From: Oceanobacter sp045430275
GTDB lineage: Bacteria > Pseudomonadota > Gammaproteobacteria > Pseudomonadales > Oceanobacteraceae
Assembly (NCBI GenBank): GCA_045430275.1
Contig: JAILXU010000016.1
Span: 11,937-75,936 of the forward strand
DNA length: 64,000 nt
Direction: 5' to 3'
Shown here: in pieces, positions 33,853 to 42,874 of the stretch
How positions within the stretch are numbered: the stretch's first letter is position 1
How the letters are laid out: each line of letters begins with the position of its first letter
Made by a program: the position numbers and the translations under genes
Notes under the pieces: model-generated
Databases searched by the model: none
What the model saw: only the letters and a program-made list of their open reading frames with translations
Told to the model about the DNA's origin: nothing

Positions 33853-34011
33853 TTATTTGATCTTGGCTTCCTTGTACTCAACATGCTTGCGAACGACAGG
33901 ATCAAATTTCTTGATCTTCATCTTCTCAGGCATGGTGCGCTTGTTTTTGTCTGTGGTGTAGAAGTGACCGGTACCGGCACTGGATACCAGACGTATCTTA
34001 TCACGTGGCAT
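33853..34011 (-). CDS. rpmG: Ribosomal protein bL33
   Basis: The 52-residue protein MPRDKIRLVSSAGTGHFY...VRKHVEYKEAKIK is bL33 of the large subunit. It lacks the two CxxC pairs, so it is the zinc-independent form. It follows rpmB by 12 nt. Confidence 0.97.
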   Translation of the reverse strand: MPRDKIRLVSSAGTGHFYTTDKNKRTMPEKMKIKKFDPVVRKHVEYKEAKIK

Positions 34012-34023
34012 AGTGAAGCCTCC

Positions 34024-34260
34024 TTAGACTTTTTCGCCGCGAGCACGCAGCTCGGCTAGCACCGCATCGATGCCTTTCTTATCGATGATACGCATACCCT
34101 TGGCGGATACACGCAGACGAACAAAACGTTTTTCGCTTTCTACCCAAAAACGGTGGTGTTGCAGGTTAGGCAGAAAACGGCGCTTGGTTTTGATGTTAGA
34201 GTGGGAAACGTTGTTCCCGGTTACTGGGCCTTTACCGGTAACCTGACAAACCTTAGACAT
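34024..34260 (-). CDS. rpmB: Ribosomal protein bL28
   Basis: The 78-residue large-subunit protein starts MSKVCQVTGKGPVTGNNVSH, the bL28 signature, and contains RRFLPNLQ. It is the first gene of the rpmB-rpmG pair, with a clear sigma-70 promoter about 115 nt upstream. Confidence 0.97.
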   Translation of the reverse strand: MSKVCQVTGKGPVTGNNVSHSNIKTKRRFLPNLQHHRFWVESEKRFVRLRVSAKGMRIIDKKGIDAVLAELRARGEKV

Positions 34261-34374
34261 GGATCTCGCCCCGATTCTTAACTGTATCGAACAAACTGAA
34301 ATTCGCTAGCAACCGTGGGCATGGCCATCAAAAATTGACGACGTTTCTACGGCCCTGGCTGAAAAGAGTTGCGC

Positions 34375-34403
34375 TTTATACCAGAGCCAGATCAGCATCG
34401 CAA
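34375..34403 (-). promoter_or_regulatory. Sigma-70 promoter of rpmB-rpmG
   Basis: TTGCGA (34398-34403) and TATAAA (34375-34380) on the minus strand are 17 bp apart. The leader between promoter and rpmB is about 105 nt. Confidence 0.7.
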
Positions 34404-34453
34404 GTAAACAGCGTAAATTGATCTGTTTAAACATTGCGCAATCGGCCCATGAT

Positions 34454-35128
34454 TCAGAGCCAACCGCGCTCGGCAAACGACACAATTTCCCCGTCGCCAA
34501 TCACCAGATGATCCAGCACCCGAATGTCCACCAGCCCCAGAGCCTGCTGCAAACGCTCCGTAATATGGCGGTCAGCCCGGCTCGGTTCCGCCACGCCCGA
34601 CGGGTGATTGTGGGCAAAAATCAGCGCTGCTGCACTGTGTTCCAGCGCCTTTTTCAGGACTTCTCTCGGATACACGGCAGCCCCGTCTATCGTGCCCCGA
34701 AACAACTCTTCGTATTGAATCACCCGGTTCTGATTATCAAGAAATAACGCCGCGAATACTTCGTAATCCCGATCACGCAAACGCGAAGCCAGATACCGAC
34801 GTGTTAACTCCGGGCTGGTCAAGGCATCCCCCCGTTGAAGCTGCTCAGCCAAATGCCGCCGGGCCATTTCCAGCACCGCCTGAAGCTGGGCGTACTTGGC
34901 ACTTCCCAATCCCATAGGCTCGCAAAAACGCGTCTGGTCAGCCGTCAACAAACCGCGCAGACTGCCAAAATCAGATAATAGCTCCCGAGCCAGATCCACC
35001 GCACTTTTCCCCTTCACACCGGTGCGCAGGAATATCGCCAGTAATTCGGCATCCGACAGGGTGTCCGCTCCCTGAGCCAACAGTTTTTCCCGTGGACGTT
35101 CCTGCATCGGCCAATCCGTGATAGCCAT
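34454..35128 (-). CDS. radC: RadC family JAB-domain protein
   Basis: The 224-residue protein has an N-terminal helix-hairpin-helix-like region and a C-terminal JAB/JAMM metalloprotease-like fold. It shows LFLDNQNRVI and the metal motif HNHPSGVAEPSRAD. Despite its name its DNA repair role is disputed. ATG 35128 has a near-perfect AAGGAGGT 4 nt upstream, so the longer frame is rejected. It is divergent from coaBC. Confidence 0.95.
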   Translation of the reverse strand: MAITDWPMQERPREKLLAQGADTLSDAELLAIFLRTGVKGKSAVDLARELLSDFGSLRGLLTADQTRFCEPMGLGSAKYAQLQAVLEMARRHLAEQLQRGDALTSPELTRRYLASRLRDRDYEVFAALFLDNQNRVIQYEELFRGTIDGAAVYPREVLKKALEHSAAALIFAHNHPSGVAEPSRADRHITERLQQALGLVDIRVLDHLVIGDGEIVSFAERGWL

Positions 35129-35207
35129 TTCGACCTCCTTGTAGTGTGGCAACCCACTTGTCCTTATATACTGTCCCGGATTCTAGCCAGCGAGTTTTCA
35201 AAACACC

Positions 35208-36464
35208 ATGTCACAACATGACAAGACACGCATTCTACTGGGCGTTACCGGTGGAATTGCCGCATACAAAGCCGCCGAGTTGTGCCGTCAACTGATCAAA
35301 GGCGGTGCCGACGTTCGAGTGGTCATGACCGCCGGAGCCATGGAATTCATCACCCCACTGACCCTGCAGGCGGTGTCCGGTAACCCGGTACACCACACGT
35401 TGCTGGATAGCGATGCCGAAGCCGGAATGGGGCACATTGAACTGGCCCGCTGGGCTGATTGCATTCTGGTTGCACCGGCCACCGCCGATTTTATGGCGCG
35501 CCTGAACGCTGGCATGGCCGACGACCTGCTTACAACCCTGTGTCTGGCTTCCGCAGCACCACTGATTCTGGCTCCCGCCATGAACCAGCAAATGTGGCGT
35601 AATGAAATTACCCAAAACAATGTTCAGCACCTGAAGCAATTGCTTGGGCAACGCCTGCACCTGATTGGCCCAGACAGCGGCGAACAAGCCTGTGGTGACG
35701 TTGGCCCCGGACGCATGAGCGAACCGGAGCAAATCGCCACAGCGGTATTGCAGAACCTCACCGAAACAACTGAACAATCCAGCAACAACAGTTCACTCAA
35801 GGGCCTTTCTGTGGTTCTGACAGCTGGGCCAACCCGCGAAGCTCTCGACCCTGTGCGCTATATCAGCAACCACAGTTCTGGCAAAATGGGCGTCGCTCTG
35901 GCCGAGGCGGCCGCGCGTTGTGGTGCCAGTGTCACTCTGATTTGCGGGCCGGTTGCCATTCCAATGCCCAGCGGAATCAACATAGTGTCTGTCACCAGTG
36001 CGGACGAGATGCTGAAAGCAGCGCTCGAACAGGTGTCAGAGACCGATATTTTTATTGCGGCAGCCGCCGTGGCCGACTACCGGCCAGCGACCCAGGCTGA
36101 AGAAAAGATCAAGAAATCCGGAGACCAGATCACCCTGTCGCTGATCAAGAATCCAGACATCGTTGCCACCATTGCCAACCACCCGGAACGGCCCTTTACC
36201 GTCGGCTTTGCCGCTGAAACACGAGAGCTGGAACACTATGCTGTGGGCAAGCTGGAACGTAAAAACCTGGACATGGTCATCGCCAACGACGTATCCCGGT
36301 CGGATATTGGCTTTAACAGCGCCAACAACGCCGTCACTGTTTTCTGGAAATCGGTTAATGCCCTCACCGCCCAGGAAGCGTTTGAGGCGATGCCGAAACA
36401 ACAGCTCGCCAATCAATTAATCCGAAAAATTCGGCAGCAGTATCACCAATCCACAGGAGAATAA
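35208..36464 (+). CDS. coaBC: Bifunctional phosphopantothenoylcysteine decarboxylase / phosphopantothenate-cysteine ligase
   Basis: The 418-residue CoA-synthesis enzyme has an N-terminal FMN decarboxylase domain CoaC (LGVTGGIAAYKAAELCR, PAMNQQMW, QACGDVGPGRM). Its C-terminal domain is the CoaB ligase (TAGPTREALDPVRYISNHSSG, and KxKK-like EEKIKKSG). The length is typical. It begins the coaBC-dut-algC-argB-slmA run that is conserved in Pseudomonas and relatives. Confidence 0.97.
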   Translation: MSQHDKTRILLGVTGGIAAYKAAELCRQLIKGGADVRVVMTAGAMEFITPLTLQAVSGNPVHHTLLDSDAEAGMGHIELARWADCILVAPATADFMARLNAGMADDLLTTLCLASAAPLILAPAMNQQMWRNEITQNNVQHLKQLLGQRLHLIGPDSGEQACGDVGPGRMSEPEQIATAVLQNLTETTEQSSNNSSLKGLSVVLTAGPTREALDPVRYISNHSSGKMGVALAEAAARCGASVTLICGPVAIPMPSGINIVSVTSADEMLKAALEQVSETDIFIAAAAVADYRPATQAEEKIKKSGDQITLSLIKNPDIVATIANHPERPFTVGFAAETRELEHYAVGKLERKNLDMVIANDVSRSDIGFNSANNAVTVFWKSVNALTAQEAFEAMPKQQLANQLIRKIRQQYHQSTGE

Positions 36465-36467
36465 GCC

Positions 36468-36923
36468 GTGCACACCCTGCAAATGAAAGTTCTGGACAAG
36501 CGTCTGGGCGACACCATCCCGTTACCGGAATACGCCACCAATGGCTCTGCGGGTCTCGACTTGCGTGCCTGCCTGAAAGAAGCCGTTACTCTGGAGCCGG
36601 GTGAGACCATTCTGGTGCCTACTGGCATGGCCATCTATATCGAAGACCCGTCTCTGGCCGCGATGATTCTGCCACGCTCCGGCCTGGGTCATAAACACGG
36701 TATCGTGCTGGGCAATCTGGTCGGTCTGATTGATTCCGACTATCAGGGCGAGTTGATGGTGAGTTGCTGGAACCGTGGCAACACACCTTTCACACTGGAA
36801 ATCGGCGAACGCCTGGCCCAACTGGTACTGGTGCCTGTCGTACAGGCGCAGTTCACACAGGTTGAAGAGTTTACTGCCACAGAACGTGGTGCCGGTGGAT
36901 TTGGCCATTCAGGTCGCCACTGA
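36468..36923 (+). CDS. dut: dUTP diphosphatase
   Basis: The 151-residue trimeric dUTPase prevents uracil misincorporation. Its five motifs are visible, including SAGLDLRA, PRSGLG, GLIDSDYQGEL and the C-terminal glycine-rich ERGAGGFGHSGRH. The start is GTG at 36468, with AGGAG 7 nt upstream. It starts 3 nt after the coaBC stop. Confidence 0.97.
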   Translation: MHTLQMKVLDKRLGDTIPLPEYATNGSAGLDLRACLKEAVTLEPGETILVPTGMAIYIEDPSLAAMILPRSGLGHKHGIVLGNLVGLIDSDYQGELMVSCWNRGNTPFTLEIGERLAQLVLVPVVQAQFTQVEEFTATERGAGGFGHSGRH

Positions 36924-36986
36924 ATTCTCATCACAACACCCTGACGCTCCTGAAACGCAGATGCTATCAATGCAGGCAGACACCTT

Positions 36987-39473
36987 ATGAAAGTAAACCT
37001 GACCGTGTTATTCCCTCGTTCCGTTCTTGCTTTTTGTCTGCTTGCCGTCGCAAGCCTGGCGTCTTTAGGCGGTGTTTCGCTCTGGCTGCAGTTTGTGAGC
37101 ATTGATGCCACCAGCGAAGAACAACTGCAACAACCTCTGACTCAGGCAATGGGTGGACAATTTGTCGCCACTGCCGATGCCTTGCTATCCACAGCGGCTC
37201 ATCAGGCCCGGCACATTGCCTCTCTGCCAGAAACCCAACAGGCCGTTGCGACCCCGACACCTCAATGGGCTGAAAAGCTGCGGCAGTTCATCCCTCACGC
37301 TCGTCAGGTCACGCTCATCAACCGATTACAACTGCGCGGCTTGCAAGATGAACTGGGCTTCGCGCTGCTGGATATTGCCAGCAGGGCCTTCAAACTCGGC
37401 CAGACCCAACTGGAAGCGGTGTACCGAAAAGGCGAACAACATTTCTATATTGCCGCTCCTGTCACCGGTTTTGACCATCAAAAAGGCGTCTTGCTGATTG
37501 AGTTCGACAAGAGCTGGCTCACTTCGCTGGATACAGCCGCCGAGCGAGTGTCAGGCACGATCATATTGACTCAACCGGCCCTGGACGGCGCAGGCGATGC
37601 CACCGCGATACACCACTGGGGCCCTGAACGCTACCTGCCCAGCGATCTTATGGCATTTCCTCTCACCAATGGCTGGACAGCCAGCATTGCAGTCAATACT
37701 CAGGCCGTGGCACTGGACGGCATCAACATCGTTTTGCCGTCGGCTGTGGTCATGGTCGTCGCTCTGGCTCTGACCACCGCACTGCTCGGCTTACTGGTCG
37801 TGCGCACTCGTAACGATCACCAGATGCTGATGACTTACCTCCACAGCGTGCATCGCCAGCATCCTCAACCGGGGCAGTACAAGCTGGCTCTGTTCCAGCA
37901 AATGGCGCAAGACCTCAATGCACTGCTCATTGCTCGTGCGCCGGTTCTGAAAGCAGCAGAGGAGAACTCCATGGAGCGAGATCTCCAGCAACTGGTTGAG
38001 GAATCCGACTGGCACAACCCGGACCCCAACCATGGCCCCAAATTACCCAAACAGCACCCTCGACAGGTGCCTGACCAAAGCATCTTTCGGGCTTATGACA
38101 TTCGTGGACTGGTTGACTCACAACTGACCGAGACCAGTCTGTACTGGATTGCCCGAGCCGTCGCCGCCGAGCTGGCTCATCAGGGTCATAATCGCATTGC
38201 ACTGGGCTGGGACGGTCGTCACAGCAGCCCAACTCTGGCCAAAGCCGCCGAACAAGGGCTGGTTGAAGGTGGCTGCCGAGTGCTGGTGCTGGGTGAAATT
38301 CCCACCGGGGCGCTGTATTACGCGACACATGAAACCCCCGCTTCCAGCGGCATGATGATCACCGGTAGCCACAATCCACCGGAATACAACGGCATCAAAC
38401 TGGTCTTCAATCAGGAGGCCCAAAGCGGCGAGCAACTGCAAGCCCTGTATCAGCGCATTAAAAAGCACGATCTTCCCTCTGGTCGCGGGCGCAGCGATAT
38501 CCTCGAAATTCGTGAGGATTACCTGAAGCGCATCGAGTCTGATGTTCACATCAGCCGGGATCTTCGCGTTGTGATTGACGCCGGTAATGGCGTTGCCGGG
38601 CCGTTTGCCGAGCGACTGATGGAAATGCTCGACATTGAGGTCACACCGCTGTACTGCGACATTGACGGCGACTTCCCCAATCACGCCCCCGATCCAACCG
38701 AACCGGACAATCTTGCCGACCTGATTACCATCGTCAAACAAACCGAATCTGACCTGGGGCTGGCTTTTGATGGTGATGGCGACCGCGTCATTCTGGTTGA
38801 TCATAACGGGCAGATCATCTGGCCAGACACCACATTGATGATACTGTGTGACGGCCTGCTACAAAACCATCTGGGCCGCAGTGTGGTGTACGACGTCAAA
38901 TCCACTCACCATCTGGGAGCGCACGTTCGCAAGCTGGGGGGCAAAAGCATCGTCGCTCCCACCGGCCATTCCCTGATGAAAGCCACGCTCAAAAAACACC
39001 ATGCCCTGATTGGTGCTGAATTCAGCGGTCACTACTATTTTGCCGACCGTTGGTACGGCTTTGACGATGGCCTTTACGCCGCTGCCCGTATTCTCGAACA
39101 CGTGGCCGGTCAGGATGGCAGTCTGGCCGATTACATCAGCCGCCTGCCGAATGACATCAGTACCCCGGAAATTTCCCTGCCCTGTGACGATCAATACAAG
39201 TTCACGATCATCAAGGAGCTGGCCAAAGACCAGCTACTGAAACAGGGAGCCAAACTGATCACCATTGACGGTCTGCGCATCGAAACACGAGAGAGCTGGG
39301 GTCTGATCCGGGCCTCCAACACCACCCCCCGCTTAACGGTACGCCTGTCTGGCGAAACCCCGGCGGCACTGGAAAACATGCATCAGCGGCTGGTCACGGC
39401 CTTGTCGGCTGTAGACGACTCACTCGGAGAGCAACTGGAACAGGCGTTCAAGAAAACCCGGCTGTCGTCATAG
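36987..39473 (+). CDS. algC: Phosphomannomutase/phosphoglucomutase with N-terminal membrane domain
   Basis: The 828-residue protein has two parts. The first ~350 residues carry a membrane helix (about 11-35), a periplasmic-type domain, and a second helix (IVLPSAVVMVVALALTTALLGLLVV, about 250-275). The catalytic part then starts at IFRAYDIRG. Its phosphoserine is Ser-461 in TGSHNPPEYNG, the metal site is DGDGDR, and the sugar-binding loop is GAEFSGHYYF. AlgC makes mannose-1-P and glucose-1-P for LPS, alginate and other polysaccharides. Long membrane-anchored versions exist in Pseudomonas and relatives; the role of the extra domain is not settled. Confidence 0.93.
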   Translation: MKVNLTVLFPRSVLAFCLLAVASLASLGGVSLWLQFVSIDATSEEQLQQPLTQAMGGQFVATADALLSTAAHQARHIASLPETQQAVATPTPQWAEKLRQFIPHARQVTLINRLQLRGLQDELGFALLDIASRAFKLGQTQLEAVYRKGEQHFYIAAPVTGFDHQKGVLLIEFDKSWLTSLDTAAERVSGTIILTQPALDGAGDATAIHHWGPERYLPSDLMAFPLTNGWTASIAVNTQAVALDGINIVLPSAVVMVVALALTTALLGLLVVRTRNDHQMLMTYLHSVHRQHPQPGQYKLALFQQMAQDLNALLIARAPVLKAAEENSMERDLQQLVEESDWHNPDPNHGPKLPKQHPRQVPDQSIFRAYDIRGLVDSQLTETSLYWIARAVAAELAHQGHNRIALGWDGRHSSPTLAKAAEQGLVEGGCRVLVLGEIPTGALYYATHETPASSGMMITGSHNPPEYNGIKLVFNQEAQSGEQLQALYQRIKKHDLPSGRGRSDILEIREDYLKRIESDVHISRDLRVVIDAGNGVAGPFAERLMEMLDIEVTPLYCDIDGDFPNHAPDPTEPDNLADLITIVKQTESDLGLAFDGDGDRVILVDHNGQIIWPDTTLMILCDGLLQNHLGRSVVYDVKSTHHLGAHVRKLGGKSIVAPTGHSLMKATLKKHHALIGAEFSGHYYFADRWYGFDDGLYAAARILEHVAGQDGSLADYISRLPNDISTPEISLPCDDQYKFTIIKELAKDQLLKQGAKLITIDGLRIETRESWGLIRASNTTPRLTVRLSGETPAALENMHQRLVTALSAVDDSLGEQLEQAFKKTRLSS

Positions 39474-39598
39474 CCCTGATTGACACACAACTGTCAGCAA
39501 CGCCCACTAGGGTGGGGAATGCGTCATAGCGGCTGCCTTCCTGCCCGCGTTATACTGCGGTGATTTGCCCCCCTAACATCAGTACAAGGAATACCATC

Positions 39599-40501
39599 AT
39601 GCCGCTGACCAGCGACAGAGCCCACAACACCGTTAACGTACTCAGCGAAGCCTTGCCGTACCTGCAACGCTTTGTTGGCAAAACCATCGTGGTCAAGTAC
39701 GGCGGCAATGCCATGATCGACGAAGAGCTGAAGAACAGCTTTGCCCGCGACATGGTGATGCTGAAACTGGTGGGTATCAATCCGGTGGTGGTTCATGGTG
39801 GCGGCCCCCAGATTGGTGGCTTGCTGGAGAAGCTCAGCATCGAAAGCCACTTTGTTAACGGCATGCGCGTTACCACCACTGAAACCATGGACGTGGTTGA
39901 AATGGTTCTGGGTGGCCTAGTCAATAAGGAAATCGTTAACCTGATCAACCAGAATGGCGGCAATGCCATCGGCCTGACCGGCAAAGACGGCCACCTGCTG
40001 AACGCGCGCAAGCTGCACGTCACCCAGCCGTCACCGGATCTGGAAAAACCGGAAATCATCGATATCGGTCACGTTGGCGAGGTGGAATCCATCAATACCA
40101 AGGTGCTGGATATGCTAACCAGCAGCGACTTTATCCCCGTGATCGCTCCTATTGGTGTTGGCCCGGATGGCGAATCCTACAACATCAACGCCGACCTGGT
40201 AGCAGGCAAAGTGGCCGAAGTATTACGCGCAGAAAAGCTGATTTTGCTGACTAACATCCCAGGGTTAATGGACAAGCAAGGCAAGGTATTAACCGGACTG
40301 TCAACGTCCGAGGTGGACGACCTGATTGCAGATGGAACGATTTATGGCGGCATGCTGCCCAAAATCCAGTGCGCGCTGGATGCAGTACACGCCGGTGTTA
40401 ACAGCTCTCATATCATTGATGGCCGGGTTGGCCACGCCACCTTGCTGGAGCTGTTCACAGACGAAGGCGTTGGCACCCTGATCACCAACCAGAACCCATA
40501 A
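39599..40501 (+). CDS. argB: Acetylglutamate kinase
   Basis: The 300-residue amino acid kinase performs step two of arginine synthesis. It shows VVKYGGNAM, VVHGGGPQIGGLL, GLTGKDG and KIQCALDAVHAGV. The extended N-terminal helix (SEALPYLQRFVGKT) is typical of arginine-inhibitable hexameric enzymes. AGGA lies upstream of ATG 39599. It lies between algC and slmA, as in Pseudomonas. Confidence 0.97.
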   Translation: MPLTSDRAHNTVNVLSEALPYLQRFVGKTIVVKYGGNAMIDEELKNSFARDMVMLKLVGINPVVVHGGGPQIGGLLEKLSIESHFVNGMRVTTTETMDVVEMVLGGLVNKEIVNLINQNGGNAIGLTGKDGHLLNARKLHVTQPSPDLEKPEIIDIGHVGEVESINTKVLDMLTSSDFIPVIAPIGVGPDGESYNINADLVAGKVAEVLRAEKLILLTNIPGLMDKQGKVLTGLSTSEVDDLIADGTIYGGMLPKIQCALDAVHAGVNSSHIIDGRVGHATLLELFTDEGVGTLITNQNP

Positions 40502-40526
40502 TTCCAATCGTTATTCGGAGCAAACC

Positions 40527-41144
40527 ATGTCAGACAAGGGCACCAGAGAAACCAAAATATCGCGCCGTGACCAGATACTGCAAGCGCTCGTGCATATGCT
40601 GGAAACCCAGCCTGGTGCCCGCATCACAACGGCCAATCTGGCGCGTGAGGTTGGCGTATCAGAAGCCGCCCTGTACCGTCACTTTCCCAGTAAGGCCAAG
40701 ATGTTCGAAGGGTTGATTGGCTTTATCGAAGAAACCATCTTTACCCGCATCAACATGATTCTGAAAGACGTCGAGGATGCCGAGTCCCGCTGTTATCACA
40801 TCATGACACTGGTGCTGGGCTTCGCGGAAAAAAATCCGGGGATGTGTCGCTTGCTGTCCGGTGACGCTCTCTTGGGAGAAACCGACCGCCTGCGCCATCG
40901 CATCCACCAACTGTTCGAGCGGCTGGAAACCCAGTTCCGACAGATACTGCGAGAAGCCGAAATCCGCGAAAACCTACTGCCCCAGTACAGCGTCAACGGC
41001 GAAGCCAACATGCTGACGGCCATTCTCGAAGGCCGCATTCGTCAGTACGTTCGTAGCGAATTCAAACACGCCCCTACCCAGCATTGGCCAGACCAGTGGG
41101 CTATTCTCCACGACAAGCTGTTGCGAGAGAAAAACCTGGGTTAA
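40527..41144 (+). CDS. slmA: Nucleoid occlusion factor SlmA (TetR family)
   Basis: The 205-residue TetR-type protein has its helix-turn-helix at TTANLAREVGVSEAALYRHFPSK, which is the SlmA-specific sequence. SlmA binds chromosomal sites and blocks FtsZ assembly over the nucleoid. GGAG precedes the ATG. In E. coli slmA follows dut; here algC and argB are inserted between them. Confidence 0.92.
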   Translation: MSDKGTRETKISRRDQILQALVHMLETQPGARITTANLAREVGVSEAALYRHFPSKAKMFEGLIGFIEETIFTRINMILKDVEDAESRCYHIMTLVLGFAEKNPGMCRLLSGDALLGETDRLRHRIHQLFERLETQFRQILREAEIRENLLPQYSVNGEANMLTAILEGRIRQYVRSEFKHAPTQHWPDQWAILHDKLLREKNLG

Positions 41145-41245
41145 TTGGCTATCTTCAGGGCTGGCAGTGTACTCGGCAGCCCTGATAGCTACACCTTGAT
41201 AACTGCCCCTTGGTTAACCACACCTTGGCCTCATGCCATTCATTC

Positions 41246-41545
41246 CTAAACAACAAACCACCAGTAAATGCACAATCCCATCAAAGGCCAGGCCAGATAA
41301 GGACTGAAGGCATAACGCCAGAGTCGCATTTCAGGCACATACCCAACGCCGTGAACAAAACCGCCACTGATGCCCCACAACCCGGCCGACAATGTTCCGT
41401 GATCAAGTTCGTGCATACCAACCGCCACCAACTGCGGCATGGCCAGTAACAAGCCGGATAACACCAGCGCCCCCAACAGCGACAACGCCCGCGCCCAGCC
41501 CGCATAAAAAGGCCCGTAGGCCGTGTAATCCACCGGAGCAGCCAT
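41246..41545 (-). CDS. ybgE: Cyd operon protein YbgE
   Basis: The 99-residue inner-membrane protein has about three hydrophobic helices (ALSLLGALVLSGLLLAMP, GLWGISGGFVHGVGY, YLAWPLMGLCIYWWF). It belongs to the YbgE family found after cydX, and its role is unclear. ATG 41545 is two bases from the cydX stop. The upstream in-frame extension would overlap cydX and is rejected. Confidence 0.85.
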   Translation of the reverse strand: MAAPVDYTAYGPFYAGWARALSLLGALVLSGLLLAMPQLVAVGMHELDHGTLSAGLWGISGGFVHGVGYVPEMRLWRYAFSPYLAWPLMGLCIYWWFVV

Positions 41546-41546
41546 A

Positions 41547-41654
41547 TCAGTCGGCCTCTCGATCCATGTCTTCGTAAAATTCCAGCCACATTGCATTAAT
41601 CAGCCCGAACGAACAGGCCAGCAAGATTCCCAGAATCCAGGCGAAATACCACAT
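41547..41654 (-). CDS. cydX: Cytochrome bd oxidase small subunit CydX
   Basis: The 35-residue single-helix protein begins MWYFAWILGILLACSFG, which is nearly identical to the E. coli CydX start. CydX stabilises haems in the CydAB complex. It is preceded by AGGAGGAATTA and lies between cydB and ybgE in the standard order. Confidence 0.95.
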   Translation of the reverse strand: MWYFAWILGILLACSFGLINAMWLEFYEDMDREAD

Positions 41655-41727
41655 GATTAATTCCTCCTGCCACCGACGAATTTCCCTGTTCGTCAGGCGG
41701 CAATAAACAGTAAGCACTGACTTTCGG

Positions 41728-42867
41728 TCAGTAGGTTGAATACTTGTTATCTTCGATAAAGTCGGTGGTCAGGCGTCCCCACATTTTGTAGTAACCCCAG
41801 GCGGTGTAGCTCACAATGATGGGCACAAAAATCATCGCCACCCAGAACATGATGTTCAGTGTCAGCTCACTCGACACCACATCCCACACCGTCAAACTGT
41901 GAGACGGCTCCAGACTGGACGGCATCACAAACGGGAACAGGCTGAAGCCCGCTGTGAGAATAATCCCGGTGACAGCAACCGAGCTGGATACAAACGCCAA
42001 CGCGCTGCGATTGAGCTTTGACATCAAAGCAGCCCCTGCCAGCCCAACAAACCCCAGCACCGGGGCCAACAGCATCCATGGATAGCGGGCGTAGTTTTCC
42101 AACCAGGCTCCGGCCTGTATAGCGACCGTCTTATCCCGAGGTGTCATCGCAACCGCCGTATCATGGCTGGTCACAATCACGTAGCCGTCGATCCCCAGAG
42201 ACATCCAGACACCAGCCAACGCAAACAGAACCGCGACAGCACAGGCCAATACGAAACCCGCTACCCGAGCGCGTTCGTGCAACTCTCCTGCAGTACGCAT
42301 TTGCAAATAGGTCGCACCGTGCATCGCCAACATGCCCAGACTGACTAACCCAGCCACCAGCGCGAAAGGATTCAGCAGCGCCCAGAACGAACCGGTGTAG
42401 GTCGAGCGCATGAATTCATCGAGCGTGAATGGCACTCCCAGCAGCAAATTGCCGAACGCCACACCAAACACCAGAGCAGGTACAGCTCCGCCAATGGTCA
42501 AGCCCCAGTCCCACAGGTTGCGCCATTGAGTACTCTCCATTTTAGAGCGGTATTCAAACCCGACCGGACGAAAGAACATGGCAAACAGCACCAGCATCAA
42601 GGCCCAGTAAAAACCGGAAAATGCCACCGCATACACCACTGGCCAAGCCGCAAAGATGGCCCCACCAGCGGTGATAAACCAAACCTGATTGCCATCCCAA
42701 TGCGGGCCAATGGTGTTGAGCATCACCCGACGCTCGGTATCAGTACGACCCAAAATACGCAGCAATGCACCAACGCCCATATCGAAGCCATCAGTCACCG
42801 CAAAGCCAATCAGCAGTACGCCAATCAGCACCCACCAGACTATTTTCAGCGTTTCGTAATCCATCAT
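41728..42867 (-). CDS. cydB: Cytochrome bd ubiquinol oxidase subunit II
   Basis: The 379-residue multi-helix inner-membrane subunit has the N-terminal signature DYETLKIVWWVLIGVLLIGFA followed by TDGFDMGVG. Two adjacent ATG codons (42867 and 42864) have a GAGGG upstream; the first gives the E. coli length. It is separated from cydA by 7 nt. Confidence 0.95.
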   Translation of the reverse strand: MMDYETLKIVWWVLIGVLLIGFAVTDGFDMGVGALLRILGRTDTERRVMLNTIGPHWDGNQVWFITAGGAIFAAWPVVYAVAFSGFYWALMLVLFAMFFRPVGFEYRSKMESTQWRNLWDWGLTIGGAVPALVFGVAFGNLLLGVPFTLDEFMRSTYTGSFWALLNPFALVAGLVSLGMLAMHGATYLQMRTAGELHERARVAGFVLACAVAVLFALAGVWMSLGIDGYVIVTSHDTAVAMTPRDKTVAIQAGAWLENYARYPWMLLAPVLGFVGLAGAALMSKLNRSALAFVSSSVAVTGIILTAGFSLFPFVMPSSLEPSHSLTVWDVVSSELTLNIMFWVAMIFVPIIVSYTAWGYYKMWGRLTTDFIEDNKYSTY

Positions 42868-42874
42868 CTTTCCC

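Noticed and set aside
39480..39556. TTGACA (39480) with TATACT (39551) as an argB promoter
   Set aside because: The two elements are far beyond the 16-18 bp spacing.
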